NCBI GenBank assembly: GCA_003427395.1
Contig: BFEA01000207.1
Span: 215,265 to 254,215, forward strand
Origin: Chara braunii
Taxonomy: Eukaryota > Streptophyta > Charophyceae > Charales > Characeae
DNA: 38,951 nucleotides
Direction of reading: 5' to 3'
The notes under the pieces were generated by a model. The model was not told the origin of the DNA. It searched no databases and saw only the letters and a program-made list of their open reading frames with translations. Position 1 is the first letter of the stretch. Every line of letters begins with the position of its first letter. Shown here one piece after another: positions 9,000 to 19,139 of the stretch. The position numbers and the translations under genes were made by a program.

Positions 9000-10466
9000 T
9001 GGCTCAAACAAAGAAGCAAAAGGAGGTACAAGACAGTAGATAAGAAGAGTCACTCAGTTCCAGTTCTAGTAACACACGAGGAGGGTGTGTACTACGAACA
9101 AGAGAGGAAACTGATAAGGCAGATGAAAGAGAGATCGGATGAGGAGAGTTGTAGAATCAACGAAGAGACAAAGGGGGATTTAATTATTGGGGAATCGGGT
9201 TTTCTGACGGAGCAGGAAAAGGCGCTGGTAGTAGGGTTGATGGAGGAAAAGGATCGCGCCTACGCCTTCAATGATAATCAGAGGGGGAGGTTAGATTTGG
9301 ATAGGGTAGGAATGATCCGAATCCACACAATCCCTCACCAACCATGGAATGTCAGAGGAGCCAGATACCCAAACCCCGATGATCAAAGAAGAGTAGTGGA
9401 GTATTTGGATGGGAAGACCGGATCGCATGTGGCAGGGTACTCTAGCGGACCATACGCATCACCATGGTTCTGTTTTATTAAGCCAAACGGAGTGCTTAGA
9501 TAAGTGCAGGATTTGCAGAAATTGAACGTTGTAACAGTTAGGGATGATGGTGGGCTTCTTAACACAGATCAGCTCTCTGAGGCATGTGCAGAAAGGGCTA
9601 TTATTTCGCTCATAGATTTGTATTCTGGTTACGACCAGTTTTCAGTCTATCCGGCTGATAGGCCAATCACTGCGATGCACATGTCCAGAGGGTTGATTCA
9701 TATAAACGTGGCACCCCAGGGATGGACAAACGCAGTAGCCATGGTGCAGAGGAGCATGGTAAGAGTCATGCAACCAATCAGCCCGCAGATTACTGAGCCC
9801 TATATTGATGACCTTGCGGTAAAAGGATCAATGGAGAAAGATGAGCAAGAGGTTGCACATGACATAAGGAAGTTTGTTTGGGATCATGTCAACGATCTCA
9901 GAAAAGTACTTGACTTGTTACAAGAGTACAACCTCACGGCCAGTGGAGCAAAATCCAAGCACTGCATGAAGGAAGCCACCATTTTGGGTTTCCTGTGCAA
10001 TGAACAAGGACGCTGTCCAAACAGCAAGAAAACAAATAAGATCCTTGAATGGCCTACGCCTTTCAGGAACATCAGTGAAGTGAGATGTTTTCTTGGAACG
10101 TGTGGGTTCTGGAGAGTGTTCATTGAAAGGTTTGCCGCTAAGAAAGAACATGTGAGGAAGTTGGTAAGGAAGAATCAAGAATGGGAATCGGGAGAGAAGC
10201 AGGAACAGGTGGTAAAGGACTTGAAGAAGGAATTTGAGGAAGGGGGTCTTGAGCTGGGTGTTCCAAACTATGATGCCATCGTTGAACGACCCTTCATCGT
10301 AGAAACCGACGCTGGACCAACAGCCCTGGGAGGAGTTCTGATACAGGCTGATTCTGGAGGGAAGGAAAGACCATTGCGATTTGAGAGTCGAACCCTCAAC
10401 ACTACTGAAAGAAACTACTCTTAATTCAAGAGAGAGACCGTGACAGTGTTGCACTGCTTGCGCATC
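9000..10466 (+). pseudogene. pol: Reverse transcriptase and partial RNase H of element A
   Basis: RNA-dependent DNA polymerase that copies the element. The frame runs from about 9000. Visible are the lead-in (SGFLTEQEKALV, then RIHTIPHQPW), the substrate loop YASPWFCFIKPNGVLR, broken by TAA 9501 just before VQDLQKLN, the SLIDLYSGYDQF block with the first catalytic Asp, and PYIDDLAVKG with the catalytic YIDD at 9801-9812. Then come the connection block (TILGFLCN, FLGTCGFWRVF) and the start of RNase H (PFIVETDAGPTALGGVL, FESRTLN). TAA 10422 sits where element C has the Gln of YSQFKKE. Similarity stops after HCLRIF at about 10466, so the rest of RNase H and the integrase are missing. Confidence 0.85.
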
Positions 10467-10480
10467 TTTCCATTCAGGAT
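10460..10480 (+). other. Junction between elements A and B
   Basis: Up to about 10466 the reading matches the RNase H of element C. From about 10473 the base composition changes to strongly C-rich and the reading matches a different gag. No LTR, target-site duplication or PBS is seen at the join, and A does not resume after B. The join is therefore better explained by deletion or recombination than by simple nested insertion. The exact base cannot be fixed. Confidence 0.6.
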
Positions 10481-11200
10481 GCCCGCCTCATTTGTGACAT
10501 GGCGTTCCTCCCCAAGGAGGCCCTTATCGATCGTTTATTGGCCAGCCTTCTGCTCGAGTACCGCTCCGAGCAATGGCGGTACGAGTTTACATCGGCCCCG
10601 CGCCTCCTCCCAGCCTCAGCGCACGGGCTACGCCTCCTCCTCCTCTCACGGCACTTCCCAGCGCCGTTCCCCTTTCCACGGTCGCCCCCGCTGTTCCGCG
10701 CGGCAGGGCCGCCACTTCTCGCATCGCTTCAGCGCGCTCGAGTATGGTGAGCAAGACGCTGGTGCCCCACTGTCGCCAGAGGGTGACCATAGCGACGACC
10801 TTGACCTCGGCGAGGCTGTCCACCACCATCTGGAGGACCCTACTCTCCCTATGGCTGAGCGCCTCCAGCTCATCCTCTCCACCCTTTCCCGGGCATGCAG
10901 CCGCCCTGGTCACGCTGGCACGTCGCCCTCCAAGGTCCCTTAGCAGGACCTCCCCCTGGGCTTTGTCCCTCCTCGCGGTGTCCTTTCCGCTGAGGAGCGC
11001 GCGACTATCTTGGGTCGGTGTGGGTGTTTGCGATACCGCTTGGACGGTCATACCTCCTCACGGTGCCCTTACACTACCGCCCTCGACCGCCACTACGTTG
11101 ACCTTTCCCGCCAGCGTCGTGCTCAGTCCCCCCCCGGCGCCTCTCACCCCCGCGGCGCCACACCTGTGCCCTCCTCAGTAGTGGGCTTCCCGACATCTCC
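10473..11200 (+). pseudogene. gag: C-terminal gag remnant of element B
   Basis: The first about 120 bases read well in one frame (MAFLPKEALIDRLLASLLLE from 10499), then a second frame continues to the zinc knuckle, with a Ser/Pro/Arg-rich region between. A TAG at 10941 interrupts it. The knuckle at 11025-11066 has C-x2-Y-x4-H-x4-C, where the second Cys is Tyr (TAC at 11034, one G-to-A step from TGC). Gag packages RNA through this knuckle, so the copy would be defective. The upstream frame change is at about 10580-10620. Confidence 0.55.
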
Positions 11201-12382
11201 TTCGCAGTTCGCCCCTCTCGCTACTGGAGCTGAGGTATCGCAGGACTCGACAAAGTGTACTCAGCCCTCTGTCGCAGTACCGTATACGCCTCCGCAGACC
11301 ACCGTCTCCCCTCTTCTCCCCCCGCGACTACCGACGCGTCGAGCCATTCGCTCAGCCCGTTGCAGCGAGCAGCTCGCCACTCGCAAGGACGTTGTGTCCT
11401 CTCTTCTGGACTTGAGCATGCTCCAGGCTCGTCAGGAGCGACTCACCCTCCATGTCGCTGCACTCCGTCGCCTTCTCGCCATCCTCTCTGACCCTGATCG
11501 CACCCTCCCGATCATCCTAGTACGACTCGGGACCTCCACGAGGGTGTACTCAGCGTTGTGGGATTCCGGTTCTCAGGGCGACTTCATTCACCCACGCGTG
11601 GTGAAAGAAGCCCGCTTACCCACGATAGGGTCTCCGACTCCCATCTCCGTTACGCTAGGGGATGACAAGACTCAGCGCTTCTTCGATCAGACGGTCACCG
11701 ACCTCCCTTTCTTCCTCACACTCGAGCCAACTGATCGTTCCCCGGCGTGTCGTCGCCACCGCTCCTCTGCACATTTCGATGTGATGGAGACGGGGTACGA
11801 CTTCATTCTCGGCACTCCGTGGTCTCGTCGGTTCCACAACACCGAGGCTGATTGGGCGACCAACACTCTCATTCTCAAAACGAAGTGTGGACAGACGTAT
11901 CACGTACCTTTCATCAGTACCAATGCGACACCACGCCCCGAGCTTCCTCCCCCGGAGCCTTCCGTGCTCACACCATCTCCCTCTATCACTGTCATCTCGC
12001 CTCGGCAGTTCGCTCACTTCATCCGATAGGATGACGTCACCTTCTTTATGGTGAACGTGAAGGATCTCTTACACTATGATCCACCCTGTCCCGACGCCGA
12101 GTTCATCCCTCTGGAGCCAGATCCTCCTTCTATCTCCATGGTTCCCATCTCTACTTCCCAAGCTCCGCCGTCCGTCGAGTCCACCCCGCCGTCGCGCGCT
12201 GACGCTGACTCTGAGGAACTCGCACGTTATACGGCTGACCTGGAGCCCGCCGTTCATGACCTCATCCGAGAGTACCACCACGTCTTCCCATTGTCATTCT
12301 CGTACGCCAGCATCCCATCGATGTGCGACGTCGAGCACTCCATCCAGCTTGTGCCTGACTATCGAGTTCACCACCAGGCACC
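11201..12382 (+). pseudogene. Protease and RT lead-in of element B
   Basis: Same frame as the knuckle. A Ser/Pro-rich linker leads to a retropepsin with ALWDSGSQGDFIHP (Asp-Ser-Gly at 11562-11570) and a C-terminal strand YDFILGTPW, typical of gypsy elements. TAG at 12027-12029 interrupts the chain between protease and RT. The lead-in to RT is recognisable by HHVFPLSF and the HSIQLVPDYRVHHQAPY stretch, which normally precedes the RT fingers. The reading ends there at the deletion. Confidence 0.75.
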
Positions 12383-12396
12383 CTACACCTCAGACA
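12380..12396 (+). other. Deletion point: RT catalytic core of element B missing
   Basis: Before this point the reading is the HQAPY lead-in that precedes the RT fingers. Directly after it comes HLRDVLDRLRRHGFYTKLSK, which in intact gypsy RT lies just after the YxDD active site. The fingers and palm, normally some 150-200 residues, are absent, and the frame changes at the join. Confidence 0.75.
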
Positions 12397-13050
12397 CCTC
12401 CGCGACGTCCTTGACCGATTGCGCAGACATGGCTTCTACACCAAGCTGAGCAAGTGCCGCTTTGCCCAGCACAAAGTGAATTTCTTAGGACACTACGTGT
12501 CTGACCAGGGTCTCCACATCGACGACGCGAAGATCACTTCTATTGCGGAGTGGACCGCTCCCACATCTGCCAAGCAGCTTCGCAACTTCCTAGGCCTGAC
12601 CAGCTACTATAGTAATTTCATCCAGGGATACGCTAGGTATTCCTACGTCCTTACCTCCACCCTCCTCCGAAAGAACCCACCCTGGGCTTGGACACTCCTC
12701 CACGAGGACACTTTCTGCGCCCTCAAGAAGGCGGTGACATGCGCACAGGTTCTTCACCTACCCGATTTTGATCGCCCTTTTATCCTTACCACTAATGCGT
12801 CAGACTTTGCTGTAGGACCAGTGCTTTCTCAGATCTCCCCCTCCTCTCCTGATTCCTCCCATCCTCGTATCCCTCGCTTCCCACCACCTACCCCTACCAC
12901 TGCTTCCCGAATGGCGCCTACTCGTCCAGCTACTGACGAGCCTTCTATTGACTATTCTCCTACCATCGTCGAGGACGGAACTGTCGAGTCTCGCTCAGGT
13001 GATTGTCCGATAGCCTTCTACTCCCGTCAGCTCCTGCCCGCCGAGAGGTT
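12396..13050 (+). pseudogene. pol: RT end and first half of RNase H of element B
   Basis: Reads the RT thumb and connection (KCRFAQHKVNFLGHYVSDQG, NFLGLTSYYSNFI) and then RNase H with PFILTTNASDFAVGPVLSQ, in which the catalytic Asp of the usual TDAS is Asn (ACTAATGCG, one G-to-A step from GAT). A Pro/Ser-rich insertion of about 55 residues follows before IAFYSRQLLPAER. The frame then breaks at about 13045, probably by a small deletion that removed the residues between ER and EVLAVVY. Confidence 0.8.
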
Positions 13051-14355
13051 CTCGCAGTAGTTTATGTCGCTCGGCACTGGTGTCACTACCTGCACGGGGC
13101 ACCTTTCACGGTGCGCACAGACAACTCTGTTGTCCAGGTTTTTCTGACAAAGCCGAAGCTCACTCCTTCACAGGCTCGCTGGTGGCGCGACCTATCCGAG
13201 TTTAGTTTCACCACTGAGCACATCAAGGGTGAGACTAATCGGGTCGCAGATGCCTTATCCCGGCGCCCTGACCACGACCAGGAGCAGATCCAGCTCTCTT
13301 CCATTTCGGTTACCACTGTCCACCACTCGGTGATCGACGAGTTTCGCACTCAGTACCGCCACTGCCCTGACTATCGCGACATCCACGCGACCCTTCGGAG
13401 TGGCAAGACCGTCCCGAACTACTCTCTCGGGGACAACGGTCTCGTGTACTGGCACGGTTCACAGGGCACCAGAGAGCCCCGTATTTGTGTTCCCTCCACT
13501 GGACAGCTACGTGTCCGAGCAGTAGCAGAGTTCCATGACCAGGAAGCCGTCGGTCATATGGGCTTCCACAAGACGTTGGCTCGTGTGAGCCGCCTGTACG
13601 TCTGGCCGAAGCGCAAGGACTTTGTAAAGGACTACGTCGCAGAGTGTCCCACCTGTCAGNAGGTGAACAGTGCGAACCACCTTCCTTATGGTTTGCTCCA
13701 GCCTCTTCCTATCCCTGAGGGTCGTTGGCAGTCCATCTCGATGGACTTTATCGGTCCCCTTCGTCCTCCGACCCCTCGCAGTCATGATGCTATCCTGGTC
13801 GTCGTCGACCACTTCACGAAGCATGCACGCTTTGTTTCGTGCCGCTATGCCATTAGTGCACGTGAGATCACCAACATCGTATTTGACTGAGTAGTGCGTG
13901 ACCACGGCTTACCTCTGAGCATCATATCTGACCGTGACTCGCGCTTTACTAGTCGATTCTGGCGACGGCTCCACGAGGTGTACGGCACTCAGCTCCGCTT
14001 CTCCTCGTCTTACCATCCTCGGACTGATGGTCAGACCGAGATCACGAACAAGACTCTCGGAGATATCCTCCGAAAGATCGTTCGTGACGACCAGCAGTGG
14101 GATCTCCATCTTGACCACGCGGAGATAGTCTACAACCATGCCGTCTCGCCAGCCACGGGGATGTCGCCTTCCTATTGCGACCTCGGCTATCACCCTCGTG
14201 TTCCAGCGGACTTCCTTCGACCGTCACAGATGCACCCCGACACGAGTTGTCCCGCGCTGGATGATTGGGTTGCACACATGACATCGATCATGAAGACCGC
14301 ACATTAGCACATAGCCGCTTTCCAGACTCGCATAGCAGCACGTTGTCGGGACTGG
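13040..14355 (+). pseudogene. pol: RNase H end and integrase of element B
   Basis: Starts in the RNase H helix (REVLAVVYVARHW) and ends RNase H with TNRVADALSRR. The integrase zinc domain follows, with His in EFHDQEAVGHMG and the Cys pair in CPTCQ (an undetermined base N lies at 13660). The catalytic core shows Asp in SMDFIGPL, Asp in ISDRDSRF and Glu in DGQTEITNKTL, so the D,D,E triad is complete. TGA at 13888 (after NIVFD) and TAG at 14305 interrupt it. The chain stops at about 14355, before the C-terminal domain. Confidence 0.85.
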
Positions 14356-14894
14356 TGAGTCCCGAATAACTTTCCATCACTCTAGAAACCGAATATGGAC
14401 GAACTGTGCACAATAGAGAAATCCAGAGTGAGACGAAATAAAGGATTAGGCTGAAGGAGGAAGTAATGCCCTGAGGCGAGAACCACAGGGGAAAAGAACT
14501 AAGCGGTAGCAAGCAAGCGAGCGCAAGAACAGAGGCACGTAGAACATAGCAGGAGGCCGGGAGGGTCATCGGAATGCAATAAGACGAAGGCAAAAGGGCC
14601 CCTTGAACTAGCAATTGCAGCATACAGCAATAAGGGAATGAGGAAGCCAAGAGATGGGCGGCCCAGAGGCCGTGGGAAGCCAGAAAACGATGGGCCAACG
14701 TGGACGCCACCTACGGGAGCCTCGAAACGGAGGCGCACGACCAAAAAACGATCGGTGTGCACAAGGCGCGAGGAAAGACCAAGAAGAAGGGTCGCTATGG
14801 GGCAACAAGACGCCCAAGGGGCATGGGACACCTCGGGGAAAGGCACCCGGGGCCACATGAGACTAAGTAAAAATAATGGCATCCGGGGCGAAAT
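14356..14894. other. Non-coding, purine-rich region after element B
   Basis: Open frames on both strands are low in complexity and carry no domain. Composition changes from C-rich to A/G-rich at about 14360. No LTR end or polypurine tract could be assigned. I see no gene here. Confidence 0.4.
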
Positions 14895-14996
14895 GTGTCA
14901 GGGACCACCGACGGGACTGTGTCAGGGACCACCGGCGGGACAAAGTATCAGAGACCACCGGCGAGACTAAGTGTCAAAGACCACCAACGGGACAAA
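14895..14996. repeat. Short tandem repeat, 24-26-bp unit, four copies
   Basis: Units start at 14895, 14919, 14945 and 14971 and follow the pattern GTGTCAGGGACCACCGGCGGGACAAA (written here as one 26-base unit across two parts: GTGTCAGGGACC and ACCGGCGGGACAAA). The first unit lacks two bases at its end. The stretch is open in one plus frame, giving a TTGETKCQRPP-like periodic peptide, which is a by-product of the repeat. Confidence 0.8.
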
Positions 14997-15765
14997 TGGC
15001 GGGGATATGTGAAAGTCCCAAGAAGAAACGGCGGCACCACATGAGGGAAAATAATAAATGCAAGGTGCACCGTCAAGATCAACATCTTGGCGGCCAAAAA
15101 TATTAGCACCACTAGTGCAAGTGGTGACAAACGGGAAGGCTAAAAGAAAAAGAAAAAGTAAAGAAAACTGAAGTTGAAGGCAGAGGAGTAATCCGAAAAA
15201 TCTCGGATTAGCCTCCCCTAGGAAAATGAAGTCAAAAGAGAACCTATGTGAAAAATAGCCTCCGGGAGAAAATCGAAGTAGGAGGGACCACTATGGGAGA
15301 AATGTAGGAGCAAAAGGAAACTCCCATAGGCATGGGAAGACCATTGTTGCAGTCCGAGAAATAACGAACTGCACCATGGGCATAGAGAGGGTCAAAACTA
15401 AGAGGAAGAAGCTAGAAAAGGGCCTTAACGGCCACTTGACACTTGGCATGCTAGAAAAAAGAGAGAAAAGAAAAGAAAATATTGGAGAATAAGACAAAAA
15501 GAGTGAAAGGGAGTGAGTGAGTTGGCCGTCAGTAGGGACTGGCAGGTCCCTATTGTCCAAAAAAAATAGGAGAAAAAAAAAGAAAAGAAAAGAGAAAAAT
15601 GCCTCAACGGTAAAAAACGGTCACTTGGGAAGATTCATCCGTGACCAGATTCATTCTGGAATATGGCGGTTACAAAGGACTTTGATTTTCTTTGATTTTT
15701 TCAGAGAAAATTAAAAAAAATCAAGACCTCTTGCAACCGAAATAAAAAGGATTACATGCATGAGG

Positions 15766-16085
15766 AGAAGCACATGTTTTAGGTGCATCCGCAGCCAAAA
15801 TCAAGTCCGGATGCACTTGGGAATTTGACGTTTCTTTTCTTCTTAGTAAGGGCTAGTTGTAGGGCATTGGGGCTAAGGAATTAACCCCCATTGCGTTCCG
15901 AGTTGCAACGGACTGCATGGGGGAGAGAAAACACATGTTCTAGGTGCATTTGGAGTCAATATTGAGCCCGGATGCACTAGGAAATTTAACGCTTCATTTT
16001 CTTTTAACATGGGGCAAGTTGTGGGGCTGTGGGTGTAGAAAATAACCATGACTGCAGTCCGAGAAATTACGGACTGCATGGGGAT
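15766..16085. repeat. Direct duplication, about 161-bp unit, two copies
   Basis: The string around GAAGCACATGTTTTAGGTGC at 15766 recurs at 15927. Both copies share the GTCCGGATGCACT or CCCGGATGCACT string, a GACGTTTC or AACGCTTC string, GGCTAGTTGTAGGGC or GGCAAGTTGTGGGGC, and they end at a GGACTGCATGGGG string. No coding content. Confidence 0.7.
16053..16078. repeat. Perfect 9-bp stem, 8-base loop hairpin (TGCAGTCCG)
   Basis: TGCAGTCCG at 16053-16061 and CGGACTGCA at 16070-16078 are perfect inverted repeats with AGAAATTA between. Related strings occur near 15342, 15889, 16570 (CCGAGATATCTCGG, a perfect 14-bp palindrome), 16740 and 17561. The repetition suggests a shared origin rather than chance. 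Confidence 0.7.
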
Positions 16086-17100
16086 GCCAAGGCTAAGAGG
16101 GAATGGGCTACGGCAAGCCCGGAAGGCTAGAAAGGAGCAATTTCGGTATGGGGCAAGTAAGACGGCAAACGGCAACCGTGAGATGAGATCTCACAGCCTA
16201 GAAAAATCGGCACACATGTAGAAATGATAGGACCACCAAAGGCAAGGGCCCCCCCCCAAAAAACAAATGGCACGCCGTCCGGAATGTTGTTGGGGACCAA
16301 ACGGGTCCAAATAATAAAAATCGGAAAACAGGACATGCGCCGGCGGGACCGCCGACGGAACAAGAAAATGGAGCTAGCATGAAGGAAAATGGAAGGGACT
16401 TGGGATGTCCCAAGGGAACCATGAGCGAACACAAGGAATATTTATGCAAGCAAACGACACCGTCAAGATCAAGGATCTAGTCGGTGGAAAATACTAATGC
16501 AAACACTGATGAGAGTAAGTGGGAGAGCCATGAGAGAAAGAAAAGTAAAATAAGAATGTTGAGAAGGTTGCACAACAATCCGAGATATCTCGGACTAGCT
16601 AGGCATAAGAAAATAGAACCTTGAAATGCTCAACATGAGAAAAAGGCTGCCCTTAGAAAATCGGAGCAAAAGGGGCTAAAAAATGGGCAAACGGGAGCAA
16701 AATGGAGCCCCCTAGGAGCATGGGGGTGCCAATGTTGGAATCCGAGATGTAACGGCCAAGTAACAGTCATGAACCTGACCTTGAATGAGGCCCTAGGGCC
16801 TAGAATGAGGGTGCACAACAGTTTGACACTTATCACAACAGAAATAAAAGAAAAAAAAAAAAAAATGAGAGAAAATGGGGGAGAATGAGACAAAAAGGGA
16901 GAAAAGAGTGGAGGAGAGTGTGCCGCCCTATTGGGACCTGCATAGTGGGGACTGGCAGGTCCCTACTGTGACCTTATCCTTCCTAGAAAAAGGGAGGGCA
17001 ATCCGGATTGAAGAGATATGACCCTAAGGGCCCTATCTCAATAAAATCTGAATTAAAAAGCAGAAAATGAGATAAAATGCAAAAAGGAAGTGGCCGGTTT

Positions 17101-18150
17101 TCTTTTGGGTCATGGATCTGAGATCAGATCTCATGGTAAAGAGGAACTAGCCATTTTTTGTGGGCCAGCTCAAAACGGCTAGCTCCGGAATGAGGTGGCA
17201 GCCCAAAATGGAAAGAAGCAAAAGAGGGAAAAAGACAAAACAGTGCATTTGGCCCAAAAAGACAGCCAGATGCACCAAAAGTTGAAAAACTGGACTTAGG
17301 GGCTCAAAATTGACGCAAGGGCTACTAGGGGGTAACTCGGATTATTGTTGCCCTTGGATCTCAGCCAGATCCAAGGCTGGGAATGTGCCGCCACATGGAA
17401 AAATGCTCAGGCCTACTCAAAAGAGGCCGAAACTTGAAAAAATCGAGAAAAAGGCCCACAAGGCCTTTTTCTTTCAAGTAAAAATGCCCCTTGGGCACTA
17501 GGACCCAAGGGGGCAGCATTTGTGAGGCAAAAAGGAGGCCGGAGTAGGCCAAGAGACTGTCCGAGTTGGTACCAATCACTCGGACTGCATGTACTTGGCC
17601 AAAATAAGGTCAGGTACCTCTAGGAGGGCCTAGTAAGGGAATTTTGCCTTGGGGGTACCTCGGTTCACTTCAAGGCTCATAGGGAGGCTCATGGGTTGGC
17701 CAGACTGCTGGTTTCAGCCTACATAAACTGAGGATGCAGTTCGCTACTCTCACATTTGCATGAGGAGTGCCCATGCTACCCAAGTGAGCTCACACGAGCA
17801 CCTTTGCACTTGGAGTGAGGAGGGAGGAACCCACGTTAGTAGGAGAGCTTAGATGAGACTATGACGTAGTGGGGTGAACTTTAGAGGATAGTGCTGGTGG
17901 AAGAGACACTAGGGAGGTGATCCGCCATATCCCTCCTGGTGTAGGAGAGAAGGAGAGGCTAGAGGAGCCCCCATTAGCCCTCCTAGAGGGGAGGACTCCA
18001 TAGCCATAGCTGGGGGAGCTTGTCATAGCCTGAGAGAGAGCAAGGAAGGAGTAGAGAAGGGCATGGAGAAGAAGGAAGTCATAACTAAGAGGGGATTGTA
18101 TAAGGAGTGGAAGCTTCATCAAGAGGACACCAACATCAAGGAATCAACAA
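17101..18150. other. Non-coding region, possible promoter and first exon
   Basis: No gene is recognised. A TACATAAACTG string at 17721 could be a weak TATA-like element. The last bases, ATCAACAAG|GTGAGAAA at 18143-18159, make a good splice-donor consensus. The region may be the start of a non-coding transcript or part of a long LTR. Both readings are speculative. Confidence 0.3.
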
Positions 18151-18169
18151 GGTGAGAAAAAGGAAGAGA

Positions 18170-18195
18170 CTTCTTCACCTTCTTCTTCTTCTTCT

Positions 18196-18227
<32 letters not shown>

Positions 18228-18390
18228 ATCCTCATTCCCTCCTTCTTCCTTCTTTTCTCTCCCCCTTCATCTCCTCCCTCCCCCTCTTCACTTCCGTTCT
18301 CTTTGTCTTCTTCTTCTTCTTCTCCATCTTCATCTCCCTCATATCTCTCCCCTTTTCCCCCCATTTTCTCTTACTTCATCTTCTCTTTTC
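18170..18390. repeat. TTC microsatellite and pyrimidine tract
   Basis: An almost pure (TTC)n run spans 18180-18218 and is followed by about 170 bases of C/T-rich sequence. The long open frames that it gives on both strands (poly-Leu/Ser plus, poly-Lys/Glu minus) are artefacts of the repeat. Confidence 0.9.
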
Positions 18391-18477
18391 CATGGGCTAC
18401 TCAAACTCTCCTCTTTCACTTATACACTACAGGGTTGTACTCCGATTCTTTCCTAGATACTTCGTGATACTTTCTTG

Positions 18478-19130
18478 GTGATTTGGGAGCTTCAAACTTG
18501 TGATTTTCACACTCACACTAGTAGGTAGTGTAGCGCTTCACCCATGAGTGATTCATGATGCAATCTTTGTGATTTGGGTTTTCCAAACTTGTGATTTTTA
18601 TACTCACACTAGTAGGTAATATAGCGCTTCACCCATGAATGCTTCTTGATGCAATCTTGGTGATTTGGACTCTCCAAACTTGTGATTTTCACACTCACAC
18701 TAGTACGTAGTGTAGCACTTCACCCATGAGTGATCCATGATGCAATCTTGGTGATTTGGGTTTTTCAAACTTGTGATTTTCACACTCACACTAGTAGGTA
18801 GTATAGCGCTTCACCCATGGATGCTTCTTGATGCAATCTTGGTGATTTTGGCTCTCCAAACTTGTGGTTTTCACACTCACATTAGTAGGTAGTATAGCGC
18901 TTCACCCATAAATGCTTCTTGATGCAATCTTGGTGATTTGGGCTCTCCAAACTTGTGATTTTCACACTCACACTAGTAGGAAGTATACTGCTTCACCCAT
19001 AGATGCTTCTTGATACAATCTTGGTAATTTGGTCTCTTCAAAATTGTATTTTTCACACTAGTAGGTAGTATAACGCTACATTCATGGATGACTCTTGGTA
19101 TCTTGGTGATCTGGCCTACTTAGACTTTTG
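18478..19130. repeat. 91-bp satellite, seven copies
   Basis: The string GTGATTTGG recurs with its first A at 18481, 18572, 18663, 18754, 18845, 18936 and 19027, a period of exactly 91 bases. The last unit is shortened by about 9 bases. Conserved parts are CAAACTTGTGATTTTCACAC, ACTAGTAGGTAGT, GCGCTTCACCCAT and TGATGCAATCTTG. Copies alternate between ATGAGTGATTCATG and ATGAATGCTTCTTG forms, which hints at a two-unit substructure. Confidence 0.95.
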
Positions 19131-19139
19131 TTTTAACTC

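Larger units (their letters stand above)
2467..10466 (+). mobile_element. Element A: Tat/Ogre-like Ty3/gypsy retrotransposon, 3' truncated
   Basis: Internal region of an LTR retrotransposon read in order: PBS (2469), basic leader ORF (2679), modules A1 (3611) and A2 (4824), gag with a CCHC knuckle (5762-7198), protease (active site at 8336), RT with YIDD (9801-9812) and the first half of RNase H. Protease before RT before RNase H is compatible with Ty3/gypsy. At about 10466 the RNase H reading breaks into C-rich sequence of element B, and integrase and the 3' LTR of A do not appear later. Many in-frame stops and at least one frameshift make it inactive. Extra ORFs before gag are known from Tat/Ogre elements of plants; two related modules in tandem are not something I recognise from them. 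Confidence 0.85.
10467..14355 (+). mobile_element. Element B: C-rich Ty3/gypsy fragment without LTRs
   Basis: Reads in order: late gag with a zinc knuckle remnant, protease (Asp-Ser-Gly at 11562), RT lead-in, a deletion, RT end, RNase H and integrase. The pol order with integrase after RNase H marks it as Ty3/gypsy. Composition and protein sequence differ clearly from elements A and C, which shows a separate lineage. Neither LTR, PBS, nor the N-terminal part of gag is present. Stops, at least one deletion and frame switches show it is dead. Confidence 0.85.
15000..17100. repeat. Two diverged copies of a non-coding block, about 1.4 kb apart
   Basis: The stretch from about 15000 to 15600 recurs in diverged form from about 16400 to 16970. 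Paired landmarks in the same order: ACCGTCAAGATCAA (15068 and 16457), the TCCGA..TCTCGGA palindrome (15192 and 16570), the GGAGCAAAAGG area (15308 and 16663), and GGGACTGGCAGGTCCCTA (15534 and 16946). No coding potential is seen. It may be an old tandem duplication, perhaps parts of two LTRs. Confidence 0.55.

Noticed and set aside
14499-14882. 127-codon minus-strand ORF and overlapping plus-strand ORFs
   Set aside because: Low-complexity frames in both directions over the same bases, without domain.
14895-14996. Possible CRISPR array
   Set aside because: Units follow each other without unique spacers, and the context is eukaryotic.
18107-18481. ORFs with poly-Leu (plus) or poly-Lys/Glu (minus)
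   Set aside because: Direct translation of the TTC microsatellite.
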